From Lachnospiraceae bacterium (GTDB lineage: Bacteria; Bacillota; Clostridia; Lachnospirales; Lachnospiraceae), in the NCBI GenBank assembly GCA_017439675.1, contig JAFSIQ010000039.1, forward strand, positions 62,001 to 126,000: 64,000 bases of DNA, read 5' to 3'. Shown here one piece after another: positions 27,211-36,761 of the stretch (the stretch's first letter is position 1; every line of letters starts with the position of its first letter). The translations under genes and the position numbers were made by a program. The notes under the pieces were generated by a model, which was not told the origin of the DNA, did not search any database, and saw nothing but the letters and a program-made list of their open reading frames with translations.

Positions 27211-28479
27211 TCATTCCTCATAATCATCGATAATCGAATGAACTGCTACCTCTTTTCCTTCCTTCATAACGAATCCGCAATCAAGAAGTGCCTTGTCGTC
27301 CGTAAGCAAATCTCTCTTCCAAGCTGCAATATCTGCCAATTTACCTGGTTCAATCGTACCTATCTTGTCACCTAGACCTAGAATCTCTGCATTTACTGCT
27401 GTCGCCGCCTTCAAGGTGCGGAACGCATCCATTCCATTGCGCAACCATGCAGAATATTCTCTTCCACACTCGTAATTCTGATAATTGACAACCAAATCCG
27501 TTCCATAACCAAGACGAAGATTACTCTTCTTAAGCAATTCCCGACTCTCCACCAGATTATCCCGGTAATGACGAAGCTTTCTCTGAAACTCCGGAGATTT
27601 TTCTGCTAACTTCTCCTCATCTAACAGCACCACCTCGTCATACGGACAAAATGTCGGAACTACGTATATATCCTTTTCTTCTAACAGCTTCACCGTCGCC
27701 TCATCCACTAAGGATGCATGCTCGATACCATCTATGCCAAGCTCCGCCAAAGTAGTAACAAGTTCCGTTGTATAGGCATGGGCAGTAACTGTTGTATTCA
27801 ACGAATGTGCCGTTTCAATAATCGCCTTCATTTCATCATAAGACAACTGCTTATCCTCCGGGGAATCATTTGGTGTAAAAAAACCTCCCGTTGCCATAAT
27901 CTTAATATAGTCTGCGCCGATTTTTACTTCATGGCGAACTGCATCTCGGAAAAACTCTGCTCCGCTACCCATAGTAGGGTATTGTGCCTCCAAAAATCTT
28001 GCAAGTTTCGGATTGGTCGCAAGCTTCTGTGTGGAATCCCCATGGCTTCCCGGTGCGCACAGAAAATGTGGGGCAACCACCATTCGGGAACCTTCGATGA
28101 AACCTGCATCAATTGCACGCTTCACGTCTAGAGAACAATCCTCTTGAAACCATCCAATATGACGAATCGTGGTAAATCCACCCGCCAACGCACGACGCGC
28201 ACATTCGGATACCGCCAAAGCCCGCATAGCATCTGAATAGTACACCGCATCCTTATCAATTTCCCGCCAATCAAAAAAGCTCATATGCACATGAGCATCT
28301 ATCATACCTGGTGTCACAGTAAGATGAGAAAGGTCTATCACCTTGCACTCCTCTGGAGCATCCACTCGCCCTCCTACTTCTACAATATATTCATCCTTAA
28401 TTAGAATCTCCTGATTTTCCTGCAATGCATCATGAATTCCATCATATAGTTTGCCACATATAATTTTTGTATAAGACAT
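27211..28479 (-). CDS. Metal-dependent amidohydrolase (prolidase / imidazolonepropionase-like)
   Basis: A 422-residue cytosolic hydrolase of the amidohydrolase superfamily. The metal ligands are visible: DAHVHM near residue 60 (HxH), the lysine in GADYIKIMATGG, TAHAYT, DGIEHASL, and the aspartate in GYGTDLVV. The flanking beta-sandwich is built from both ends (CGKLYDG... and GKLADIAAWKRD). Relatives hydrolyse Xaa-Pro or other dipeptides, or cyclic amides; the exact substrate cannot be read. It lies between an AbgT transporter and an M32 carboxypeptidase, which favours a peptide-like substrate. AAAGGA precedes the ATG. Confidence 0.82.
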   Translation of the reverse strand: MSYTKIICGKLYDGIHDALQENQEILIKDEYIVEVGGRVDAPEECKVIDLSHLTVTPGMIDAHVHMSFFDWREIDKDAVYYSDAMRALAVSECARRALAGGFTTIRHIGWFQEDCSLDVKRAIDAGFIEGSRMVVAPHFLCAPGSHGDSTQKLATNPKLARFLEAQYPTMGSGAEFFRDAVRHEVKIGADYIKIMATGGFFTPNDSPEDKQLSYDEMKAIIETAHSLNTTVTAHAYTTELVTTLAELGIDGIEHASLVDEATVKLLEEKDIYVVPTFCPYDEVVLLDEEKLAEKSPEFQRKLRHYRDNLVESRELLKKSNLRLGYGTDLVVNYQNYECGREYSAWLRNGMDAFRTLKAATAVNAEILGLGDKIGTIEPGKLADIAAWKRDLLTDDKALLDCGFVMKEGKEVAVHSIIDDYEE

Positions 28480-28553
28480 AACCCCAATCCTTTCTTTTCT
28501 TCTTCACCTTACGAACAAGTAAGCTTTATTATACCACTTTGATGCAAAGAAAA

Positions 28554-28593
28554 AAATACATTTCGGAGCGACAGCACTCCAAAATGTATTTTT
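28554..28593 (-). terminator. Terminator of the AbgT transporter gene
   Basis: A ~17-bp stem with one mismatch, AAAAATACATTTCGGAG with CACTCCAAAATGTATTTTT, ending in a long T-run on the - strand, 37 bases past the stop codon. Confidence 0.85.
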
Positions 28594-28629
28594 CTTCTCT
28601 ATACAATCTGCTTTGTATCTATACTTTCC

Positions 28630-30147
28630 TTACTGTGCCAAGAATACACTTGCTCCTGGTCCAAGTGGTAAGTTAAATGTCATCCAAACAATTACCAATA
28701 CAATCCATGAAAGCAAAAATGCTACAGAATAAGGAATCATCATGGAAATAATTGTACCCATACCAGCCTTCTTATCATACTTTGATGCCATACCGATAAT
28801 CATTGGCAAATATGGATAAATTGGCGTAATTGGGTTCGTACAAGAATCACCGATACGATATATAACCTGTGCAAACTCTGGCGAATAACCTAATGCCATG
28901 AACATTGGAACGAAAATCGGTGCAAAAATGTACCATTTAGCAGTACCACTTGTCATAAAGAAATTAACCAGAGTTGTAATCAAAATAATACAAAGAATCA
29001 TTGGGATTCCTGTAAATCCTGCACCCTTTAAAAAGTCAGCGGAAGCAACTGCAATCACTGTGCCAAGATTCGTGTAATTAAAAATCTGAATAAACTGTGC
29101 AATTACAAAAATCAACACAACATAGCTTGTCAAAGAATTCAAGGAATCTGCCATTACCTTTGGAACATCACTTGCCTTCTTAAATACGCCTACTGTCTTA
29201 CCGTATACTACACCAACCAAAATGAAATATACAACCAAGAAGCCTACAAGACCTGTAATAAATGGTCCGTTCAAAATGCTACCCTCTGCATCGCGAAGGA
29301 ATCCATTCTTTGGAATCAAGCCTACCAAAATAAGTGCAATAAAAATCAAACTGAAAATAGCTGCATTGCGAAGACCCTTCTTCTCCTGTGGAGTAGCATC
29401 ACGTTCCTTATCCACTTCTTCTCCTGTATAATTCCCAAGACGTGGTGCAATTATCTTGTTATTCACAATCACACCTACAACTGTTAGCAAGAAACAAGAA
29501 ACAATCATAAAATACCAGTTATTTGCAACAGTTGTGGTGTAATTCGGATCCACACCCTGCGCAATCTCCAAAGTAACCGGATATAATAAAGCATCCGTTG
29601 CAGTAATCATTACATTCGCTGTAAATCCTGCATTTACCGCAGCATAACCTGCAATCAAACCTGCCAACGGATGTTTACCTGCTGCCCAAAATGCAGTTGC
29701 CGCAAGTGGCGGAATAAAAATAATGGATGCTTCTGATGCAATACTTCCGTTAATTCCAAGGAAAATAACAGCAGCGGATAACAACCACATTGGCACACCG
29801 AGAATGGCACGACGCATAGCTGTCGTCAGCAATCCACTTCCCTCAGCAACGCCGATTGCCATCTGCATTGCCAACACAACGCCTAACGCTGCGAAGCTCG
29901 AGAAATTTCCTACCATGCTAGTCATAATCCATGAAAAACCATCTTTGTTCAACAAGCTCTTAACTACTACTTCCTCATTGGTTGTAGGATTGACTACGGA
30001 AACTCCCATAGCAGCAAGAATAGCAGCTAAAATAATCAATCCGCCCGTAATAATCAGGAATAAAATAAATGGATGTGGAAGGGCATTACCAACACGCTCA
30101 ATGGTGCCAAGAAACCCAACCTTTTGCTTTTTTTCTTTCTTTGACAT
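28630..30147 (-). CDS. AbgT-family transporter
   Basis: A 505-residue inner-membrane transporter. AbgT proteins import p-aminobenzoyl-glutamate or export sulfonamides, driven by ion gradients. Features include the start VGFLGTIERVGNALPHPFIL, many helices, two re-entrant-loop-like segments near EGSGLLTTAMR and FFMTSGTAKWYIFAPIFVPM, and DSCTNPITPIYPYLPMI. The ATG at 30147 follows GAGGAG; the upstream TTG at 30168 was not used. A strong terminator separates it from the amidohydrolase, but shared direction suggests transport of a peptide-like compound that the next enzymes cleave (inference). Confidence 0.88.
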   Translation of the reverse strand: MSKKEKKQKVGFLGTIERVGNALPHPFILFLIITGGLIILAAILAAMGVSVVNPTTNEEVVVKSLLNKDGFSWIMTSMVGNFSSFAALGVVLAMQMAIGVAEGSGLLTTAMRRAILGVPMWLLSAAVIFLGINGSIASEASIIFIPPLAATAFWAAGKHPLAGLIAGYAAVNAGFTANVMITATDALLYPVTLEIAQGVDPNYTTTVANNWYFMIVSCFLLTVVGVIVNNKIIAPRLGNYTGEEVDKERDATPQEKKGLRNAAIFSLIFIALILVGLIPKNGFLRDAEGSILNGPFITGLVGFLVVYFILVGVVYGKTVGVFKKASDVPKVMADSLNSLTSYVVLIFVIAQFIQIFNYTNLGTVIAVASADFLKGAGFTGIPMILCIILITTLVNFFMTSGTAKWYIFAPIFVPMFMALGYSPEFAQVIYRIGDSCTNPITPIYPYLPMIIGMASKYDKKAGMGTIISMMIPYSVAFLLSWIVLVIVWMTFNLPLGPGASVFLAQ

Positions 30148-30281
30148 TCTTTCTTCTCCTCTTTGCAAAATATGTTATCATTATACATTTTTCGACAAAG
30201 TATTGTCAACATATCATTACGTTTATATTATTAGAATATCACATTCGACTTATCCAAAATGTGACATCTGTGCAAGAGAAA

Positions 30282-30305
30282 AGAGACAGCCACAAAACTG
30301 TCTCT
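30282..30305 (-). terminator. Terminator of the DUF1846 gene
   Basis: AGAGACAG (30282-30289) pairs with CTGTCTCT (30298-30305), followed by TTTTCTCTT on the - strand. Confidence 0.65.
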
Positions 30306-30323
30306 CTAATGCAATCCTACATT

Positions 30324-31808
30324 CTATCTCTTTTCAATCGTCTCACCATTGGTGTAAATCGGCTCACTGGTCAAATCTACATTTAACTTCTTGAATGTCT
30401 TAATATCAGCATCGGATAACATATCTGACGTGTGCACCTGACAACCAGAAAGCTTTGGAAGCTGTTCCATAGCCGTTCTAGCATCCGGATCATTTAACGC
30501 AGATAACGCCAAGGCAATCAACACCTCATCTGAATGCAATCTCGGATTCTTTGCGCCAAGATAGCTTGTCTTCAACTCCTGAATTGGCTCAAAAGCATTC
30601 GGTGCAATCAAATGCGCTTCATCATAAATTCCACCCAAATACTTCAATGCATTTAAAATAAGGGCAGCCGAAGCACCTAATAACTCACTGGTCTTAGAAG
30701 TAATAATTGTTCCATCCTCCAACTCAATTGCCGCAGTGGGAACCCCAAGCTTCGCCGCACGCTCCTTCGCTGCTACTGTAACCTTGCGATTGTCTGTAGT
30801 AATCTTCGCCTGCTTCATCAAAAGCTCTAGTTTATAGATTTCATTTTCTACATCCTCGCCTTCAGCCATGGACTTCAATGCCTTATAATATCTTCGAATA
30901 ATCTCCATTCTAGATGCTTCGGACACAACCTCATCATCTACAATACAGTTACCTGCCATGTTAACACCCATGTCCGTGGGTGACTTGTACGGATTCTCTC
31001 CGTAAATCTCTTCAAACACTGCATTTAACACCGGAAAAATCTCAATATCTCGATTGTAGTTAACAGTAGTCTCGCCATAAGCTTCTAAGTGGAATGGGTC
31101 AATCATATTCACATCGTTCAAATCCGCCGTCGCTGCTTCATAAGCAAGATTCACTGGATGCTTCAACGGAATATTCCAAATTGGGAAGGTTTCAAACTTT
31201 GCATAACCAGCCTTCACACCACGCTTATTCTCATGATACAACTGAGAAAGACAGGTCGCCATCTTTCCACTTCCTGGCCCTGGTGCCGTCACCACCACAA
31301 GTGGACGCTTCGTCTCAATATAATCATTCTTTCCAAAGCCTTCATCGCTAACGATATGGGAAACATTAGTTGGGTACCCCTCTATCTTCACATGACGGTA
31401 CACCTTAATACCCTTCTTTTCTAATTTTTCTTTAAATGCATCCGCTGCTGGTTGTCCTGCATACATAGTGACCACCACACTGCCTACATATAATCCACAA
31501 CTTCTGTATTCCTCAATCAAGCGGATTACATCCTTGTCATATGTGATTCCAAGGTCTTCACGTTTTTTGTTCAATTCAATGGCATCTGCACCGATTACGA
31601 TTATGACCTCCGCATGATTCGCAAGTTGCAACAACATCTTAAGTTTACTGTCCGGTTCAAATCCCGGCAGTACACGTGACGCATGCAAATCATCAAACAG
31701 CTTGCCACCAAACTCCAAGTACAGCTTATCTCCAAACTTATCAATACGCTTCATAATATGTTCTGACTGTATCTTGAGATATTTATCATTATCAAATCCT
31801 ATCTTCAT
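30324..31808 (-). CDS. DUF1846 (UPF0371) family protein
   Basis: A 494-residue cytosolic protein of the widely conserved DUF1846 family. The opening MKIGFDNDKYLKIQSEHIMK and the phosphate-binding-like segment VVVTAPGPGSGKMATCLSQL near residue 180 are family hallmarks, along with TDMGVNMAGNCIVDD and SELLGASAALILNALK. Structures of the family exist, but the reaction is, to my knowledge, not firmly established; an ATP-binding role is suggested by GPGSGK. AAGGAG lies 11 bases before the ATG at 31808; the upstream ATG at 31829 has no ribosome site. Single gene with terminator. Confidence 0.88.
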   Translation of the reverse strand: MKIGFDNDKYLKIQSEHIMKRIDKFGDKLYLEFGGKLFDDLHASRVLPGFEPDSKLKMLLQLANHAEVIIVIGADAIELNKKREDLGITYDKDVIRLIEEYRSCGLYVGSVVVTMYAGQPAADAFKEKLEKKGIKVYRHVKIEGYPTNVSHIVSDEGFGKNDYIETKRPLVVVTAPGPGSGKMATCLSQLYHENKRGVKAGYAKFETFPIWNIPLKHPVNLAYEAATADLNDVNMIDPFHLEAYGETTVNYNRDIEIFPVLNAVFEEIYGENPYKSPTDMGVNMAGNCIVDDEVVSEASRMEIIRRYYKALKSMAEGEDVENEIYKLELLMKQAKITTDNRKVTVAAKERAAKLGVPTAAIELEDGTIITSKTSELLGASAALILNALKYLGGIYDEAHLIAPNAFEPIQELKTSYLGAKNPRLHSDEVLIALALSALNDPDARTAMEQLPKLSGCQVHTSDMLSDADIKTFKKLNVDLTSEPIYTNGETIEKR

Positions 31809-31934
31809 AACCGTAATCACTCCTTTCATTTTATGCGATACCTACAACTCTCATTTACTCAAAAACATGTACTAGTTTATCACAAAATGTAGTAAACCTC
31901 AACAAAAACCACCCACAAATGATTTCCAAATCCT

Positions 31935-34706
31935 TTAGGTTATGATTTCCACAGAACTTCCAGATTGTGCATCCTTCTTCACCACTAGCTGTTTGTCAAT
32001 CCATCCCTTCAATTCTGCCACATGGGAAATAATTCCCACTAACCGATTTCCTTCCGTCAGCTGATTCAGTTCTCTCATAGCCCTGCCCAAAGTCTCCTCA
32101 TCCAGTGAGCCAAAACCTTCATCTACAAACAAGGTATCTAACCGAACACCGCCTGCCGTCTCAGAAATCTCACTGGCAAGTCCCAACGCCAACGCAAGAG
32201 ATGCCATAAATGACTCCCCACCAGAAAGACTTTGCACCGGCCTTACCGCCGCAACATAGTGATCCTTCACATCCAAATCTAACCCCGATTGGCTTTTCAA
32301 ACTTCCTGCTTCCTTCCGGCGCACCAGTTCATATTGTCCAGAAGTCATTCCCATTAGTCTCACATTGGCACGTTCTAAAACCCGGTCAAAATAAGCGGTC
32401 TGAATATAGGTCTCTAGCTTCACCTTATCCCGTCCTGTCAGTTCTCCATTTGCCGTATCTGACAACACTTTAGCAACCTGATAGCGGCGATTCAATTCCC
32501 CAAACTGTATCCAATCAGTAGCTATCTGCTTTTCTAATGTACCATTTTTCTGATAACGAACCAAAATGGTTTCCTTCTCACTCTGCACCCGCGCACGGCT
32601 ACCCACGAAAGCTTTTCTCTGTTCCTGTAGGCTATCCTCATCTTCCTTGACATTGCCCTCTAGCTGATTTGCAAGACTTTGTTTTCTTCCTTCCTGCTCC
32701 CTTTGCAACTTTTCAATTTCAACCACCGCACCCATAGCCTTTTGTCGATTGTCAGTAAGTCGCTTTATCTCATTCTGTAACCGTTTCGTTTCCGCTACAG
32801 CTACATTTTCATCTTCAAAACGAAGTCCTGCACTCAATTCCTGCAAATGCTTTTTACCATTGGTAAGCTCTGTCTTTCCTTGCACTATCTTTGTCGTCAA
32901 CTCTTGCAGACTCTCCCGTAAACCTTCCATCTGCTCTCTCACTTTCGGAAGTTCCCCCATCGCCTGCTCATACCATTCTTGTTCCCTCTGAAATGATTCC
33001 ACATCCTTGATGCACTTACGAATCGTTCCGGCAATAGCTTCTTTATCCGCTTCTACCATTTCTACAGAAAGCTCTTTTCCTAAATACAGCAATCCCGCCT
33101 GCTTTTCCAAAACAAGTCTTGCTGCCAAACATTGTTCATCCAAACGTCCTGCTTTCTCACTGGCAACAGACACCTGACTTCTTACAAACTCCAACGCCTT
33201 CTTCTCTGCATCCAATTCTTCCTTGGTAGACACCTCATCCACTATCTTTGCAGGACTTGGATGCTGCAGAGAACCACACACAGGACACGGCTGTCCCTCT
33301 CGCAGCTTTTCTTTGGCAATAATTCCTGCCTGGGCATCGTAAAACATCGCTTCCTGCCGACTATAGACATCCATTTTTCTCGCGCACGCTTCTTTTAACT
33401 CTTGATACTCCTGTAACGCCTTGTCATATTTCTTCTCCAAGACTTTCACCTGTTGATGCTGTTTCAACAATTCCTCTAAGCCACGTTCTCTCTCCTGTAA
33501 CTCCAAAAGCTCCTTCTTGGCAAGCATTTGTTTCTTCTCTGCATCTTTGGTTTCTTCTACACTGTGAGTAAGCTCCACCTCTCGCTTCTTACAAGCTTCC
33601 ACACTGTGTTCCATCAAGGTCTGCTGCTTTATTGCTTCTTCCAATTCCTGCGCCTTCTTTGCCAACTCCTTTTGCAACAACGTACAATTTCTATAATTTG
33701 GCAACTGTTCTTCAATCAAAACCACTTCCTTTGAAAGTGTTTCACAGGCAAAATATTCCGTCTCCGCCTGCTGTTGGATTGCTACTGCTTTTTCGTAATC
33801 CCTAGCCAAAGCAAGAATTTTTTCTTCTACCTTTGCAAGCTCCGTTTCTGCCAGCTTTCTCTCCTTCGCAATTCCAAGCTTTCTATCCAACTCCTCAATT
33901 TGTTGATTGAGAACTTTCAATCGTCCATTGCAATCTGCAATCACCTCTTGATCCGTCTTCAACAAATCTGCTAGCAGGTCATCAAATTCCTCCTTACGGG
34001 TCATCTGCCCTTCCTGCTGAAGCATTTCTAATTCCTCTTTTCTTGGATATGCTTCCCCACAATCCAACTGCTCTATATGCTGTGCAATTCTTCTTCGGTG
34101 TTCTTCATAGGAATCTTTTAGATTTGCACTCTGTCTCTTTAACCTCTCCTGTAGCACTCCATATCGCTCCGTTGCAAAAATATCGCGAAATATCTTCTGT
34201 TTTTCATCCGTATTGGACAACAGTAATTTCCGAAACTCTCCCTGGGCTAACATGGCAATCTGGGAAAATTGTTTCCTATCTAACCCTATAATCTCCTTGA
34301 CCGCCGCATTGACATCGGCAATCTTCGTAACTGGCTGTCTTGCATCCGGATATTCTAGTAGTGCTTCTGGCTTTTGCACTGTAACACCCTCGCCTCTGCT
34401 TTTAGGACGAGTATATTCTGGATTTCTCCGCACCTTGTATCGTTTCCCCTGACAGGTAAAAATGAGCTCTACATAGGTAGGCGTATCTCCTTTCGCATAC
34501 TTGCTACGAAAATGATTGCTATTGCGGTAATCCCCACTTGCTTCTCCATATAACGCAAAGGAAATGGCATCAAAAATAGTGGTCTTACCTGCACCAGTGT
34601 CACCAGTTACCAAATAAACCCCAGAATTTCCAAACCGATTAAAGTCAATTCTTTCTTCTCCTGCAAATGCGCCAAACGCACAAATGGTAAGTTGTTCCGG
34701 TTTCAT
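31935..34706 (-). CDS. sbcC: Nuclease SbcCD subunit C (SMC-like ATPase)
   Basis: SbcC is the Rad50-type ATPase that, with SbcD, opens hairpins and processes DNA ends. The 923-residue protein has Walker A GDTGAGKTTIFDAI near residue 33, long coiled coils (residues ~180-480 and ~530-770), the zinc-hook CPVCGSLQHP near residue 480, and the C-terminal signature QSLSGGESFMASLALALG and Walker B LFVDEGFGSLDEET. Its ATG follows directly on the sbcD stop codon, with GGGGGGAT as ribosome site, so the subunits are translationally coupled. Confidence 0.95.
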   Translation of the reverse strand: MKPEQLTICAFGAFAGEERIDFNRFGNSGVYLVTGDTGAGKTTIFDAISFALYGEASGDYRNSNHFRSKYAKGDTPTYVELIFTCQGKRYKVRRNPEYTRPKSRGEGVTVQKPEALLEYPDARQPVTKIADVNAAVKEIIGLDRKQFSQIAMLAQGEFRKLLLSNTDEKQKIFRDIFATERYGVLQERLKRQSANLKDSYEEHRRRIAQHIEQLDCGEAYPRKEELEMLQQEGQMTRKEEFDDLLADLLKTDQEVIADCNGRLKVLNQQIEELDRKLGIAKERKLAETELAKVEEKILALARDYEKAVAIQQQAETEYFACETLSKEVVLIEEQLPNYRNCTLLQKELAKKAQELEEAIKQQTLMEHSVEACKKREVELTHSVEETKDAEKKQMLAKKELLELQERERGLEELLKQHQQVKVLEKKYDKALQEYQELKEACARKMDVYSRQEAMFYDAQAGIIAKEKLREGQPCPVCGSLQHPSPAKIVDEVSTKEELDAEKKALEFVRSQVSVASEKAGRLDEQCLAARLVLEKQAGLLYLGKELSVEMVEADKEAIAGTIRKCIKDVESFQREQEWYEQAMGELPKVREQMEGLRESLQELTTKIVQGKTELTNGKKHLQELSAGLRFEDENVAVAETKRLQNEIKRLTDNRQKAMGAVVEIEKLQREQEGRKQSLANQLEGNVKEDEDSLQEQRKAFVGSRARVQSEKETILVRYQKNGTLEKQIATDWIQFGELNRRYQVAKVLSDTANGELTGRDKVKLETYIQTAYFDRVLERANVRLMGMTSGQYELVRRKEAGSLKSQSGLDLDVKDHYVAAVRPVQSLSGGESFMASLALALGLASEISETAGGVRLDTLFVDEGFGSLDEETLGRAMRELNQLTEGNRLVGIISHVAELKGWIDKQLVVKKDAQSGSSVEIIT

Positions 34707-35921
34707 TTAATCCCCCCAAATCTCCGTCACCAAATCCGACATAATTGCCTTTTGTTCCTCATCCATCAAAACACCATTCTGACACTCAAAAAACTCTCCA
34801 AAGTATTCCAAGGGATGTTTCCTTACCACGTTCTCAAGTCTCCTTACTGTATCTGAGTTTCTAGTTCTCTCGTTATCATAGCTTAACACCATCACATTGG
34901 GATATACCGTCCTAAGCTTTCCCAGTGCCTCCGGCACCTCCTGCTCATCATTCAGTACCACCTTTAAGTAATCCTCACAGTTGGTATTCTTATAATAATC
35001 TCTTGCCATCAATTCATCGTAGGTTCCCCTCATCACCCGCATATCCCGTAAGGGTTTCACCGGAATCGTCTCCACAATTACGGTTCCCTTTTCCTTTAGT
35101 TCTACCATAGTAATGGACTTTTTGTGGTCACATTCCGAAAAGGAATATTTCAACAGTGTACCAGCATACCGAATCGTTTCCTTTGTCATGCTCTGAGGTC
35201 CATGAATATGCCCCAACGCCACATAATCAAATTTGTCAAAGGTATCTGCATTGATGTTATCGAGTCCTCCCACAGACACATCCTCTGAATCACAGCGACT
35301 TGCCCCAGTGACAAGCTGATGCGCCACCAAGAGGTTACGCTTTGATAAGTCTATCTCCAACCCAGCAATCACCTGTTCCATCGCCTCCTGGTAAGTGTGG
35401 ATTTCCAAATCTGCCCTTGCTTCCTTCATTCCAACACCTTCCGTCGGTCCCGCCTCCACATAATTTTCTGCTGCTTCATCACCAAAACCAGTTCCACCTA
35501 ATGCCCTTCTTACATGCACCGGTTTCACAAACGGAATCAAGTACACAAAAAGAGGTCCATATGCATCCTCTAACACAATAGGCTTCACTTCCCCATTGTA
35601 AATGGACGCCACATGGACACCACTATTTCTCATTAACTCTGCACCAAATGCCAACCGCTCTCCGCTATCGTGATTACCACTGACCATATACACTGCTTTC
35701 TTACGCTTTGAAAGCTCTGTCAAAAACCAGTCTAGCACCTGCACTGCTTCTCCTGCCGGAACGGACTTGTCATAGATATCTCCTGCCAAAATGACACCAT
35801 CTACCTCCTGCTCATCCAAAACCGCCAGCACCTGCTCTAATATATACTGTTGGTCTTCCAACATAGAGAAGCCATTCACTCTCTTCCCAATATGTAAATC
35901 TGCCAAATGCATAAAACGCAT
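34707..35921 (-). CDS. sbcD: Nuclease SbcCD subunit D (Mre11-like)
   Basis: The 404-residue metallophosphoesterase subunit of SbcCD, a double-strand exonuclease and single-strand endonuclease. Metal-binding motifs are all present: DLHIG (residues 8-12), GDIYD, SGNHDSG near residue 82, HQLVTG and ALGHIHGPQ. AAGGAGAGG precedes the ATG at 35921. It is followed without a gap by sbcC. bioY lies just upstream with a 21-base gap. Confidence 0.95.
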   Translation of the reverse strand: MRFMHLADLHIGKRVNGFSMLEDQQYILEQVLAVLDEQEVDGVILAGDIYDKSVPAGEAVQVLDWFLTELSKRKKAVYMVSGNHDSGERLAFGAELMRNSGVHVASIYNGEVKPIVLEDAYGPLFVYLIPFVKPVHVRRALGGTGFGDEAAENYVEAGPTEGVGMKEARADLEIHTYQEAMEQVIAGLEIDLSKRNLLVAHQLVTGASRCDSEDVSVGGLDNINADTFDKFDYVALGHIHGPQSMTKETIRYAGTLLKYSFSECDHKKSITMVELKEKGTVIVETIPVKPLRDMRVMRGTYDELMARDYYKNTNCEDYLKVVLNDEQEVPEALGKLRTVYPNVMVLSYDNERTRNSDTVRRLENVVRKHPLEYFGEFFECQNGVLMDEEQKAIMSDLVTEIWGD

Positions 35922-35942
35922 TCGTCACACCTCTCCTTCCTA

Positions 35943-36548
35943 CTAGCTCTGCAATCCCCTCAATGCCTTCTGCAAAGGTCTCGCCATAACACAAGCAATC
36001 ACACACTTCACCACATCAAGTGGTGCAAAAGCCACATATCCTGCAATAAATGCTGCCGAAAACTCCATCTCCATGACTATCCAAAACCACAAAAATCCCA
36101 AACCGTCAATTATAATCAATCCAGCAAATAATGTAACCAACAGATACCGCCCCAGATGATACCGCTTTCCCCTAAGGTTGCTAATAACAATAACAGCCAA
36201 CAAAAATGCCATCAAATATCCACCGCCGGGACCGAATAATTTACCAGGACCACCACCGCCACCAAGCACAGGTGCTCCTACGAGCCCCAATAATAGATAG
36301 CAAAGCACCGTCACAAACGCCTCCTTTGGTGTCATCAGCAACGCAATCAAATTGACTCCAATGGTAAGTGCTGATATTCCTGCGTCCGAAAAAGGTAAAG
36401 GAATACGCACATAGGAAAGAGCGCTAAGCATCGCCACCATCAATGCCATTTCCGTAAGCTGTAGGGTGGTAAACCTTCCTCCCCTTTCGTTTGTCATCCC
36501 TTTGCTTTCCCCACTGTTTTCATTCGTTCTTTTGGCTCTACGTTCCAT
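35943..36548 (-). CDS. bioY: BioY-family biotin transporter (S component)
   Basis: The substrate-binding membrane subunit of an energy-coupling-factor biotin importer, about 201 residues with six helices. The BioY signature GLVGAPVLGGGGGPGKLFGP and GGYLMAFLLAVIV is clear, with LPFSDAGISALTIGVNLIALL earlier. The start is uncertain: GTG at 36563, ATG at 36548 (chosen; AAAAGGG close before it) and ATG at 36497 are all possible. The shared ECF energising genes are elsewhere. It probably shares a transcript with sbcD and sbcC (21-base gap). Confidence 0.85.
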   Translation of the reverse strand: MERRAKRTNENSGESKGMTNERGGRFTTLQLTEMALMVAMLSALSYVRIPLPFSDAGISALTIGVNLIALLMTPKEAFVTVLCYLLLGLVGAPVLGGGGGPGKLFGPGGGYLMAFLLAVIVISNLRGKRYHLGRYLLVTLFAGLIIIDGLGFLWFWIVMEMEFSAAFIAGYVAFAPLDVVKCVIACVMARPLQKALRGLQS

Positions 36549-36646
36549 CAAACCCTTTTCCACCTTTTCAAATGTATCTTATCTATCATCCTCTCTCCAT
36601 GCCGCTTTTCCTTTCCATATGCCACTTTTCCATCTTACATTTCCCC

Positions 36647-36674
36647 TTGCAATTCCTACACAAAATGATATAAT
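36647..36674 (+). promoter_or_regulatory. Promoter of tRNA-Pro
   Basis: TTGCAA (36647-36652), 16-base spacer, perfect TATAAT (36669-36674), ending 13 bases before the tRNA 5' end. Confidence 0.7.
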
Positions 36675-36687
36675 GAAACCGTTGCAT

Positions 36688-36761
36688 CGGGGCGTGGCTC
36701 AGTTTGGTAGAGCGCTTGGTTCGGGACTAAGAGGTCGCAGGTTCAAATCCTGTCGCCCCGA
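36688..36761 (+). tRNA. tRNA-Pro (anticodon CGG)
   Basis: A 74-base tRNA. Acceptor CGGGGCG pairs with CGCCCCG, then discriminator A. The anticodon stem CTTGG/CTAAG (one G-T pair) holds loop TTCGGGA, giving CGG. The D-arm GGCTCAGTTTGGTAGAGC and T-arm CAGGTTCAAATCCTG are standard. No CCA is encoded. It is the only gene of its transcript here and converges with the solute-binding protein gene, which overlaps its last 35 bases on the other strand. Confidence 0.95.
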
